Shown here piece by piece: positions 43,685 to 51,380 of a stretch of DNA of 64,000 bases. A program made the position numbers and the translations under genes. Source of the DNA: an uncultured Christensenellaceae bacterium (GTDB lineage: Bacteria; Bacillota; Clostridia; Christensenellales; Borkfalkiaceae); contig CAJUOP010000005.1 of NCBI GenBank assembly GCA_910588465.1, positions 1 to 64,000 of the forward strand, read 5' to 3'. Each line of letters begins with the position of its first letter. The first letter of the stretch is position 1. The notes beneath the pieces are model-generated. The model did not search any database. It had not been told where the DNA came from and worked only from the letters and a program-made list of their open reading frames with translations.

Positions 43685-44262
43685 AAGGACAGGATCCCCT
43701 CTATCTTTTTTAACAGTTTGTCCTTGCCCTCGCCCGTAAGGGACGAAACGGCGATAATATTGTCCTCGCCCAGCCCCGCGCTCTGCGCCACCTTACGGGC
43801 GCGCTCCCTTTGCTTCATGCGGGAGAGCTTGTCCGCCTTGGTCGCAAGCAGCGTAAAGGGCAGAATATGGTAGTTTAAAAATGCCAGCATCTGCATATCG
43901 TCCGCGGAGGGATCGCGGCGGATATCGCTCAGCACGAACACGTGCGATATCTCCTCTTTGCGCGCAAAGAACGCGTCGAGCGTCTTTGCCCACTTCGCCT
44001 GCTCCTCCTTGGAAACGGCGGCGTAGCCGTAGCCGGGCAAATCGGCGAGCAGAAACGCCCCGAAGTCGAAGTAGTTCACCAGCCGCGTTCTGCCGGGGGC
44101 GGAGCTCGTTTTGGCAAGCCCCTTTTTGTTTGCCAGCATATTGATGAGCGTGCTCTTTCCCGAGTTGGACTTTCCGCACACTGCGATCATGGGCTTATCC
44201 GGCTTTAAAAACTGTTCTTCCCTCGCCGCCGAGGTAATGAATTTAGCGTCCTTAATATCCAT
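43681..44262 (-). CDS. engB: Ribosome biogenesis GTPase EngB (YsxC)
   Basis: EngB is a TRAFAC-class GTPase needed for 50S assembly. G1 is GKSNSGKSTL (the usual GRSNVGKS with two changes), G3 is DLPGYGYA, G4 is TKADKL and the G5 region is VSSLTGEG. I start at the ATG at 44262 (MDIKDAKFI, 193 residues), which overlaps the last 11 bases of lon; a TTG five codons upstream lacks support. The lon-engB order is the same as in Bacillus subtilis. Confidence 0.94.
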   Translation of the reverse strand: MDIKDAKFITSAAREEQFLKPDKPMIAVCGKSNSGKSTLINMLANKKGLAKTSSAPGRTRLVNYFDFGAFLLADLPGYGYAAVSKEEQAKWAKTLDAFFARKEEISHVFVLSDIRRDPSADDMQMLAFLNYHILPFTLLATKADKLSRMKQRERARKVAQSAGLGEDNIIAVSSLTGEGKDKLLKKIEGILSL

Positions 44263-46582
44263 AGCCGATCCCCGCAACCGCGTTCGTGAACACCTGATCG
44301 ATGCTCTTTACGCAGATAAAATTCAGATCGCGGCGGACCGTTTCGGGAATGTCGTCCACGTCGCGGCGGTTTTCCTCGGGAATGATGACGTCGCGGATGC
44401 CGATCCGCTTTGCCGCGAGCGCCTTTTCCTTTAACCCGCCGATGGGCAATACGTTCCCGCGCAGCGTAATTTCGCCCGTCATGGCGATATCCTTGCGCAC
44501 GGGCTTGCCCGTAAACGCCGATAAAATCGCGGTCGCCATAGTGATGCCCGCGCTGGGTCCGTCCTTGGGCGTCGCGCCCTCGGGCACGTGAATGTGAATG
44601 TCCTTCTTTTCGAATTCCTCTTTATCGATCCCGTATTTCTCGGCGTGGGCGCGGATATAGGTGAGCGCGGCACGCGCCGACTCCTTCATTACGTCGCCCA
44701 GCTTTCCCGTAAGCTGAATCTCGCCCTTGCCCTGCATGATCGAGACCTCGATGGTAAGCGTGGTGCCGCCGACCGCCGTCCAGGCAAGCCCCGTTGCGGC
44801 GCCCACCTCGTCCTTCTCGCGCATCCCCTCGTCGCCGAGATAGCGCTTTGCCCCGAGGAAATCTTCCAGATTGCGCTCGGTCACCTGCACGCGCCCCACA
44901 CTCTCCCGCTTAGCAATGCGCACCGCAACCTTGCGGCAAACCGTGCCGATCGTACGTTCGAGCGTCCGCACCCCCGGCTCGCGCGTGTAGCCCTCTACGA
45001 TCGCGTCCAGCGCGCCGTCCGAAAAGGCGATCTCGGACGACTTCAACCCGTTCTCCTTGCACTTTTTGGGCACGAGATAGCGCTTGGCGATCTCCCGCTT
45101 TTCCTCGGAGGTGTAGCCCGAAAGCTCGATGATCTCCATTCTGTCGCGCAAGGGGGTGGGGATCTCGTCCAGCGAATTCGCCGTGGCGATAAACATTACC
45201 TTGGAAAGGTCGTACTCCGTTTCGAGATAGCGGTCGCGGAAGGTGGGATTCTGCTCGGGGTCGAGCACCTCCAACAGCGCGCTTGCGGGATCGCCGCGCA
45301 GATCGGACGAAATTTTATCCACCTCGTCCAACAGGAACACGGGATTGACCGAGCCCGCGTTTTTCATTTCGTATAAGATCCGTCCCGGCATCGCGCCGAT
45401 GTACGTTCTTCTGTGTCCGCGAATCTCCGCCTCGTCCTTTAATCCGCCTAAACTCATGCGCACGAACTTGCGCCCGAGCGCGCGGGCAATCGACTTGGCG
45501 ATGCTCGTTTTTCCCACTCCGGGAGGACCCGCCAGGCAGAGAATGGGCGCCTTTAATTCGCCCGTAAGCTTTAATACGGCAAGATATTCGAGCACGCGCT
45601 CTTTTATTTTTTCCAGCCCGTAATGATCGGCTTCGAGAATTTTTTCCACCTCGGCAAGCGACTCGGTGTCCTCCGTCTCTTCGTGCCAGGGCAAATCGAG
45701 CAGCCAGTCCGCATAGTTGCGCAGCACGGTATATTCAGGCGAGGAGGAAGGCATCTTGTCCATGCGGGCAAGCTCCTGCATCGCCTTTTCCTCCACCGCC
45801 GCGGGCATCTTTTTGGCAAGGAGCTTTTCCCGCAGCAGCTCGTGCTCCTCCGCGTCGTCCCCCAGTTCCTCGTGAATGACTTTTAATTGCTCGCGCAAAA
45901 AATATTCTTTTTGCGATTTGTCGATATTCTTACGCACGCTTTGGGCGATCTTCCGTTCCAGACGGGTAATTTCCAGCTCGTCCTCTAAACTCCGCTCGAA
46001 CAGCTCCAAACGGACGAGCAGGCGGTCCTCCTCTAAAATTTCCTGCTTGGACTCCTGTTTGATGCGCAGATTATGCGTGCAAAGATTGATGTAAGAGTCG
46101 ATATCCCCCAGCACGGAAAGCGAATTTTCCAGCTCTTTCGAAAGCTTGCCGTCCGCCGAGACGATCTCTTTCACCGTCTGTTTCGCCTTGCGGAAATGCG
46201 CCTCTTCCAGATTGAGATCGGTCCGCACCGAACGCAGCTCGTCGCACACGGCGTACAACGCGCCGCCCTCGCTGCGGAAGCCCCGCGCGCGGGCGCGATA
46301 AAGCCCCTCGGCATAGACGCGCACCCGATCGCCGGGCAGGCGGGTCGTCTGGCGGATACGCGCAACGGTGCCCACCGTGCACAAATCCTCCGCTTCGGGA
46401 GATTCCTTCTCCGAATCGGTCTGTTTGGTAATGAAAACGAGCTTATCGTTCGCGGGCGCCCGCTCGATCGCGGCGAGCGAGATTCCCCGCCCTACGTCGA
46501 ACGCGACGTTCGTATCGGGGAAAACCACCTGCAGCCGCATGGGAATGACGGAAAGTATTTTTGTACCTCGTGTCGTTTGCAT
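44252..46582 (-). CDS. lon: ATP-dependent Lon protease (LonA)
   Basis: LonA degrades misfolded and regulatory proteins. The N-terminal substrate domain (KILSVIPMRLQVVFPDT) is followed by a coiled coil, AAA+ with Walker A GPPGVGKTSIAKSIA and Walker B PVFLLDEVDKIS, and the protease domain with PKDGPSAGITMATAI around the catalytic Ser (near residue 675) and a downstream Lys in GLKEKALAAKR. At 776 residues it is full length. It has its own promoter and overlaps engB. Confidence 0.97.
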   Translation of the reverse strand: MQTTRGTKILSVIPMRLQVVFPDTNVAFDVGRGISLAAIERAPANDKLVFITKQTDSEKESPEAEDLCTVGTVARIRQTTRLPGDRVRVYAEGLYRARARGFRSEGGALYAVCDELRSVRTDLNLEEAHFRKAKQTVKEIVSADGKLSKELENSLSVLGDIDSYINLCTHNLRIKQESKQEILEEDRLLVRLELFERSLEDELEITRLERKIAQSVRKNIDKSQKEYFLREQLKVIHEELGDDAEEHELLREKLLAKKMPAAVEEKAMQELARMDKMPSSSPEYTVLRNYADWLLDLPWHEETEDTESLAEVEKILEADHYGLEKIKERVLEYLAVLKLTGELKAPILCLAGPPGVGKTSIAKSIARALGRKFVRMSLGGLKDEAEIRGHRRTYIGAMPGRILYEMKNAGSVNPVFLLDEVDKISSDLRGDPASALLEVLDPEQNPTFRDRYLETEYDLSKVMFIATANSLDEIPTPLRDRMEIIELSGYTSEEKREIAKRYLVPKKCKENGLKSSEIAFSDGALDAIVEGYTREPGVRTLERTIGTVCRKVAVRIAKRESVGRVQVTERNLEDFLGAKRYLGDEGMREKDEVGAATGLAWTAVGGTTLTIEVSIMQGKGEIQLTGKLGDVMKESARAALTYIRAHAEKYGIDKEEFEKKDIHIHVPEGATPKDGPSAGITMATAILSAFTGKPVRKDIAMTGEITLRGNVLPIGGLKEKALAAKRIGIRDVIIPEENRRDVDDIPETVRRDLNFICVKSIDQVFTNAVAGIGYGY

Positions 46583-46609
46583 AGAACTCTCCTATTTTAA
46601 AGGAATCTC

Positions 46610-46638
46610 ATTATAGCATAAAAAGCCGTTCCCGACAA
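46610..46638 (-). promoter_or_regulatory. Predicted lon promoter
   Basis: TTGTCG (46633-46638) and TATAAT (46610-46615) are 17 bases apart, with AGGAGAG just before the ATG. No CIRCE or CtsR-type operator is seen. Confidence 0.7.
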
Positions 46639-46661
46639 CTTTTTTTGCATTTCTTCTTTAA

Positions 46662-46689
46662 ATACGGGGCGAGCCGAACGGCTCGCCCC
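46662..46689 (-). terminator. Terminator of mgtC
   Basis: GGGGCGAGCC and GGCTCGCCCC form a perfect 10-bp stem with a 4-base loop. The T tract on the minus strand is weak (GTATTTAAAG). Confidence 0.65.
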
Positions 46690-46730
46690 AAGATATAGTT
46701 GTTTTTTTCGCTTTACAGAGGAAACTTTTG

Positions 46731-47381
46731 TTACATATCGTCGCAGCGCTCGATCGAAGTGATGAAGTCGTTCTCCTCCAAAATCTTTTCGAGCGTGCTC
46801 GAAGAAAACTCGCGGTCGGTATTCAGCGTCGCGCTGTAAACGGTTTCGCCGTTTTCGCGGTTGATCACAAGGTGATTAAAACGGGTAACGGAAAACAGTT
46901 CCTTAATGCGCTCGTTGGCGTTCTCCGCCTGACGGAATTTTATTTTCAGCGAATAGTATTTATGCGACTGAAACAGTCTTAAATGCAACAGACATTGAAT
47001 CCCGATCAGCACCAGCGCGCCGCCCGCAGCGACGATATACAGCCGCCCTCCGCAAGCCATGCCCACGCCCGCGGTCGCCCAAACGCCCGCCGCGGTCGTA
47101 AGTCCGTATACGTTGTGCTGGCGGTAAACGATCATGCCCGCGCCCAGAAATCCGACGCCCGAAACGATCTGCGCCGCCACGCGCGCGGCGTCCGCCGTCT
47201 GTCCGTCGAACGCGTACTTGCTTACCGCCATCATAAGCGCGGCGCCGATGCACACGATGGTATGCGTGCGGATCCCCGCCTCCTTAAACCGTTTTTTTCG
47301 CTCAAACCCGATCAAAAAACCCAGCACCGCCGCCAGCGCGATATCCACTAACACCCAAAGCTCGTTTATGTAACGTTCCAT
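46731..47381 (-). CDS. MgtC/SapB-family membrane protein
   Basis: A 216-residue protein with four to five membrane helices and the MgtC core: AAVLGFLIGFERKKRFKEAGIRTH trimmed across residues 18-41, GVGFLGAGMIV and GLTTAAGVWATAGVGMA. The C-terminal ~75 residues form an ACT-like soluble domain. MgtC proteins are linked to growth at low Mg2+ and to control of F-type ATPase in some pathogens; the role in a commensal is unknown. It starts 17 bases after the stop shared by the integrase and the old end of rlmD, so before the insertion it lay directly downstream of rlmD. Confidence 0.88.
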   Translation of the reverse strand: MERYINELWVLVDIALAAVLGFLIGFERKKRFKEAGIRTHTIVCIGAALMMAVSKYAFDGQTADAARVAAQIVSGVGFLGAGMIVYRQHNVYGLTTAAGVWATAGVGMACGGRLYIVAAGGALVLIGIQCLLHLRLFQSHKYYSLKIKFRQAENANERIKELFSVTRFNHLVINRENGETVYSATLNTDREFSSSTLEKILEENDFITSIERCDDM

Positions 47382-47398
47382 ATTCTCCCTTTCCCGCC

Positions 47399-49072
47399 TT
47401 ATTCTTGTTTGGAAAGCACGACCAGCGTCTCGACGTTTGTGCTGTTATTCAAAAAGATTTCCCGTACCTCTTTCCCGTCTTTGTACACGGGAAAGTTGAA
47501 TTTCATTGATTTTAAGGGCATTTCGCTCTCCCCTTCGGGATAAATTTGAATTTCTTTGACCAAAGTGGAAATCAACTCTTTCTTTTCCTCATCACTGATT
47601 ATATCATATAATTCGTTAAAATGCTCTAATATTTTATAAATATTTTCCATCGTTATGAATTCCGCCTCCACAGACTTTTTTCTTGTTCTTGCGTCTTCGA
47701 TATTTGCTTCTATTTCGGCAATCGTGTCGTACAATCCGTCAAGCCGTAAAGTCATATCGTGAATCTTTCTCTCGCGGTGCGTCACGTCTATGGGAAGCGA
47801 ATCGATTTCACGTTCCAACCGCGCTTTATTTAGCTCCACCTCTTTCAGTTTTGTTTCGTAGTTATGTATTTCCGTATCGATTTTCGCGGTATCGACTTGC
47901 AATCCTATTTTCTTTTTTATCTCGGCAGCAAAGTGTTCGTCTTTCACCAACTCTTTTATAAACTCTATTACAAGCGGTTCTATATCCGTCTTTTTGAGAT
48001 TCGCGCTGTAATCGCAAGACCGCCCCCGTTCCTGCTTATTCCGACTGCAAGCATAATACATAACCTCTTTATATGTACCATCTTTTTTCGTCCAGCAAAC
48101 CCTGTTTGCATACATACCGCTACCGCACTTCGGGCATTTTATGATTCCCGTAAGCAAATGAGCGCGCTCTTTGCCGTATTTGGATTCGGATTTAACTCCC
48201 GTTTCCTGTCTTTTCGCGTGCGCTTTTGCCCAAAGCTCTTCATCGACAATCCCTTCGTGCAAACCGTCTACCAAACAATAATCTTGCTTGTTTACAACTT
48301 TGTAATCGGCTTTTGTGCCTTTTACTTTTTCCCGCGCTCTTCTTCCGTAAGCAATCTTGCCGCAGTAAACAGGATTATCCAAAAGTATCTTAATGAAATG
48401 CGCGCTGAATTCTTCAATATCAGTTTTCTTGCGCGGCATCTTTTTAATACCCTGTAAGTTAAGATATTTTGCTATTCCCGTATAGCCCATATTCGTATGG
48501 ACAAACTTATCGAAAATCGTCCGTACGATTTCCGCTTCATCTTCTTCTATGACCAATGTATCGTCTTTCAAGCTATACCCATATGGAGCGGGACCGCCGT
48601 TCCACTTACCTTGCCGAGCTTTTTCTCTGCGCCCGTTCATTGTCTGTTCGAGAATGTTCTCGCGCTCTATCTCGGCAACCGCAGACAAAACGGAAATTAA
48701 AAGCTTTCCGCTTGTCTGCGAAGAATCAATTCCTTCCTCAATGCAAAGCAGATTCACGCTGTAAGATTGAATAAATTCCAACGAATTGAGAATATCGGCG
48801 GCATTTCTGCCGAAACGGGAAAGCTTGTAGACTAAAACGTAATCCACGTCAAGCCCTTCCTGAATATCTGAGAGCATCCGCTTAAATGCCGGACGCCCTT
48901 CTATCGACTTCCCCGATTTGCCGGCATCCTCGTAGATTCCGACTATTTGCATTTCTTCCCGTTCGGCAAATCTTTTTAAGCTGGTTTTCTGTCCGTCAAG
49001 ACTATACCCCTCTACTTGCATTTCGGTACTTACTCGCGGATATAAAATGCATTTTTTACCTTCTCGATTCAT
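47399..49072 (-). CDS. Large serine recombinase (TnpX-like integrase)
   Basis: A 557-residue large serine recombinase that would integrate and excise the surrounding element. The resolvase domain starts at ILYPRVSTEMQVEGYSLDGQ, with the nucleophile Ser15, and has YKLSRFGRNAADIL. The recombinase domain follows, then a zinc ribbon (CPKCGSGM...C..ACSRNKQERGRSC) and a long coiled coil (about residues 400-480). The last 11 residues, VETLVVLSKQE, come from the attachment core and the old 3' end of host rlmD. In the excised circle the frame would not stop here but run on for ~115 residues into the tail now attached to RlmD (about 661 residues in all). Closest named relatives by plan are TnpX of Tn4451/Tn4453. 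Confidence 0.93.
   Translation of the reverse strand: MNREGKKCILYPRVSTEMQVEGYSLDGQKTSLKRFAEREEMQIVGIYEDAGKSGKSIEGRPAFKRMLSDIQEGLDVDYVLVYKLSRFGRNAADILNSLEFIQSYSVNLLCIEEGIDSSQTSGKLLISVLSAVAEIERENILEQTMNGRREKARQGKWNGGPAPYGYSLKDDTLVIEEDEAEIVRTIFDKFVHTNMGYTGIAKYLNLQGIKKMPRKKTDIEEFSAHFIKILLDNPVYCGKIAYGRRAREKVKGTKADYKVVNKQDYCLVDGLHEGIVDEELWAKAHAKRQETGVKSESKYGKERAHLLTGIIKCPKCGSGMYANRVCWTKKDGTYKEVMYYACSRNKQERGRSCDYSANLKKTDIEPLVIEFIKELVKDEHFAAEIKKKIGLQVDTAKIDTEIHNYETKLKEVELNKARLEREIDSLPIDVTHRERKIHDMTLRLDGLYDTIAEIEANIEDARTRKKSVEAEFITMENIYKILEHFNELYDIISDEEKKELISTLVKEIQIYPEGESEMPLKSMKFNFPVYKDGKEVREIFLNNSTNVETLVVLSKQE
47409..47434. repeat. Attachment-site repeat, integrase end (attR-like)
   Basis: The 26 bases TTGGAAAGCACGACCAGC plus GTCTCGAC match 61540-61565 with one mismatch (C/A at 47417). 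It lies within the last codons of the integrase and marks the left edge of the element. Confidence 0.85.
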
Positions 49073-49293
49073 TTTTCTTCTCCGTATCGGTTGAAGCGAC
49101 GTTTAATATTTTGTCGCCGTATTTTTTTATAAGTTGCGCCATTGTATCGATGAACGCATTAAAGTCGTCTTTTTCTTTATCTATAATAAGCTTGCTAAAT
49201 GTGTTTTGCTTTTTGTTCAAGTATCCTTATTCGGACGTAGTTTCGGAATTACTCCGCGTCCTTATAGCTTTGAATACTATGTTCTCTTTTCAT
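49056..49293 (-). pseudogene. Small element gene, probably disrupted by a stop and a frameshift
   Basis: GGGAGGAAACGCG precedes an ATG (49293) that encodes MKREHSIQSYKDAE and then hits TAA; the same frame continues FRNYVRIRILEQKAKH to a TAG. An overlapping frame (49220-49056) then reads NTFSKLIIDKEKDDFNAFID and TMAQLIKKYGDKILNV and overlaps the integrase start. Taken together these look like one ~80-residue gene broken at two points. Alternatively the second part is a 54-residue protein from a TTG at 49220, with a short leader peptide before it. Confidence 0.4.
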
Positions 49294-49328
49294 CGCGTTT
49301 CCTCCCTTTTCTCGAAAAGATTTAATAG

Positions 49329-49607
49329 TTATTCGGTTTTCTTTTTATCGATTTCCTCAAAACCGAAAAAATCGTCGTAACCGTCTTTGAGCTTTGCAAA
49401 GTCGGTATCGTGACGGGCTAATAATTCTTCATAGCCCGCTTCGATTAGCTGTACCTTTGTGTAGCCGTATTTCTTCAAAAACTCGTTTATTCTCTCGGCT
49501 TTCTCTCTCGGTACGCTCGTTCCCCAAACCATACATTTGGCTTTTCTTTCTTCTCTGTGTCGTTCTTCATAACGCCTGTCTTTAACCGATCTGTCTTTCT
49601 TTTCCAT
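49329..49607 (-). CDS. Small DNA-binding protein, ribbon-helix-helix candidate
   Basis: A 92-residue protein. After a charged N-terminus (MEKKDRSVKDRRYEERHREE) comes CMVWGTSVPREKAERINEFL and then KKYGYTKVQLIEAGYEELL, a beta strand and two helices as in ribbon-helix-helix regulators and relaxosome helpers. The tail is acidic. The ATG at 49607 has GGAGG five bases upstream; the longer upstream frame is antisense to or overlapping the relaxase and is not credible. It lies between the relaxase and the integrase, so it may control either; function not proven. Confidence 0.7.
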   Translation of the reverse strand: MEKKDRSVKDRRYEERHREERKAKCMVWGTSVPREKAERINEFLKKYGYTKVQLIEAGYEELLARHDTDFAKLKDGYDDFFGFEEIDKKKTE

Positions 49608-49713
49608 AATTACCTCCAAAATATGTTGTGTCGTATTTATACGCCACAATAACATTATAGCAAGTAATGGGTTTAGAGTCAAGCGTTTTACGAATATTAA
49701 TACGACTTTGTAT

Positions 49714-50883
49714 TTAATCCGCTTTGCCGTAATTGTTCTTGCGTGGTGTAGGGGCGTTGTGCTTTTGTTCCTTGCGGATTTCTTCTTCGATTTCTCGCAA
49801 GCGGTTTCTTCCAAGCGGTGCAGGCTGTTCGCCGATAGGTAAGAACGGTTGTAACACCGAAGTAGCGCGGTAGAACACTCTTGCAAACGCTTCGGGTTCT
49901 TGCGTTCTGAAAAGCGATATGGCGCGTAACGCTTTGTCGTGGTCGTTGTGCGTTTTCTTTTCCTTTTGGTAGGCTTCAAACAAATATGAATTGTCTTTCT
50001 TCAACCGTTCGTTTTCTTCGGTCAGACTTTTGTTCTCCACCGTAAGTGCGACGATTTGTGCTTTCATTCCGCTCTTGCCGTGCGCTATCTCTCCGTTCTT
50101 GGCTTGTTCCAATGCTTGCGCATAATCCGCTTCCGAATCCCGTTCCGATACAATTTTATCTCTCTCGGCTTTGACGGTATGTATCTGTTCGATTGTATCG
50201 TCAAAATGTTGTTCGGCTTTTTTTACAGCTTGATTGATGGTTTGTAACTTTTCTTCGGCTTCGTCGGTTATATCCGCCGCTTCGGTGCAAGCGTTCATTA
50301 TGATTTTCTTTGCTTTGTATTCCGCTGTGGACAAATGCTTTTTCGGACTGCCTTCGCGTCCTCGTTCCAACCCCCAATGTTTGCCGGCTGCCTCGTGAAA
50401 ATCCGTTTGCAGCTTCGTGAGTTCCGTGCGATTGAACAAGTCTTTACAGCAGAGCCGCCCGTTCCTAATAGGCATAAGATTTAAGTGCAAGTGCGGCGTG
50501 GTTTCATCGTTGTGGACGACTGCGGATATAATATTTTCCTTGCCGTATTTCTCTGCAAAGTAACGCGTACACTCATAGAAAAATCTCTCTTGTTCCGCTC
50601 GCGTTAAGCCTTTGAAAAACTCTCCGTCCGAACCTATGACGAAGGACGCCATGAGTACGGCGTCCTTTCTCGGTTTTGTCGACAAGTTTAGCTCGTCTAT
50701 CCGCCTATTGATAAACTCCGTATAAGTACAGTACCGAGCGAACGTGCGGTAATTGTCTTTCGTCCGCTCGCTGTCTATTTGCGGATTGCTCGCTTCGTAA
50801 GTTTCATCTCTCTCGTTTTCCTTTTCGATAAGACAAATATCCGTCTTGTGATACTTCTCCATATGACATACCAAATAACTGAT
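49714..50883 (-). CDS. mobV: MobV-family relaxase (Pre/TnpZ-like)
   Basis: A relaxase that nicks oriT and pilots the strand in mobilization. The N-terminal domain has EASNPQIDSERTKDNY and the metal-binding HNDETTPHLHLN (residues 124-133), the MobV HxDExxPHxH motif. The C-terminal half is coiled coil. The normal start sequence would be MSYLVCHMEKYHK; here the first codon is ATC (50883), 9 bases after a perfect AGGAGG (50893-50898). The next possible starts, TTG at 50874 and ATG at 50862, are too far from that site. Either ATC serves as a rare start or the gene is weakened by a start mutation. Length 389 residues. Confidence 0.85.
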   Translation of the reverse strand: MSYLVCHMEKYHKTDICLIEKENERDETYEASNPQIDSERTKDNYRTFARYCTYTEFINRRIDELNLSTKPRKDAVLMASFVIGSDGEFFKGLTRAEQERFFYECTRYFAEKYGKENIISAVVHNDETTPHLHLNLMPIRNGRLCCKDLFNRTELTKLQTDFHEAAGKHWGLERGREGSPKKHLSTAEYKAKKIIMNACTEAADITDEAEEKLQTINQAVKKAEQHFDDTIEQIHTVKAERDKIVSERDSEADYAQALEQAKNGEIAHGKSGMKAQIVALTVENKSLTEENERLKKDNSYLFEAYQKEKKTHNDHDKALRAISLFRTQEPEAFARVFYRATSVLQPFLPIGEQPAPLGRNRLREIEEEIRKEQKHNAPTPRKNNYGKAD

Positions 50884-51039
50884 GTTTTAATTCCTCCTTA
50901 TAATGATTTTGTTTCTTCATTGCGTGGACGAAAAGCCTCGCACGCTTCGCGCCGGTCGCAATTATAAATTGCTCCCCGCTTTGGCTACAAACAGTCCACC
51001 GAACTGTTTGCTTAACGCGTCGCGCCCACACTTCGCTTG

Positions 51040-51063
51040 CGAAGTATAGTGAGCTATACTTTG
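51040..51063 (+). other. Predicted oriT of MobV type
   Basis: GAAGTATAGTGAGCTATACT (51041-51060) is an inverted repeat with the TAGTGNG core of pMV158-type origins, where MobM cuts TAGTGTG/TTATAC. By analogy the nick would fall between 51053 and 51054 on the plus strand. It lies 157 bases upstream of the relaxase. A second hairpin (CAAACAGT/ACTGTTTG) lies at about 50988-51010. Confidence 0.75.
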
Positions 51064-51181
51064 TATCAAGGTTTTCCGTTCTTACCGTCAAAGCCTTCCA
51101 AAGTTTTTGTCCACACGCGGACATTTTAAGACCGTCCGCAAAGTCATTTATTGGTTCATTGTAACCACCTCCCCACAACGA

Positions 51182-51207
51182 AAAACTCACGGCGTTATTA
51201 CCGTGAG
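51182..51207 (-). terminator. Terminator between the DUF262 gene and oriT
   Basis: CTCACGG and CCGTGAG (51186-51192 and 51201-51207) pair, and TTTTT follows on the minus strand. The stretch 51210-51380 is AT-rich with no gene; it holds one copy of the 34-bp direct repeat. Confidence 0.7.
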
Positions 51208-51302
51208 CCTGTCGCTGTTTATTAAGTTTTTATTATGGCGAAATCACCACATTTGAGAAAGTTGTAATTCCGCGCAAATACACGGAATTATCCACCTCTA
51301 TA

Positions 51303-51336
51303 TATCAAGCGAATAGAACGTCCGAAATATTCCATT
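51303..51336. repeat. 34-bp direct repeat, copy 1 (cargo cassette edge)
   Basis: It begins TATCAAGCGAATAGAACG and ends ATTCCATT; 30 of 34 positions match 54319-54352. It lies just after the DUF262 gene. Confidence 0.75.
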
Positions 51337-51380
51337 CCTTTAAATATTTATTTAGTCTTCTTTATATAGTACTTTTCTAT

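Noticed and set aside
49608..49979. Upstream extension of the 92-residue RHH-like protein
   Set aside because: It overlaps the relaxase 3' end in another frame and lacks a start with a ribosome site.
50804..51190. 128-codon minus-strand frame over oriT
   Set aside because: It overlaps the relaxase start in another frame and covers hairpins and oriT; no recognisable protein.
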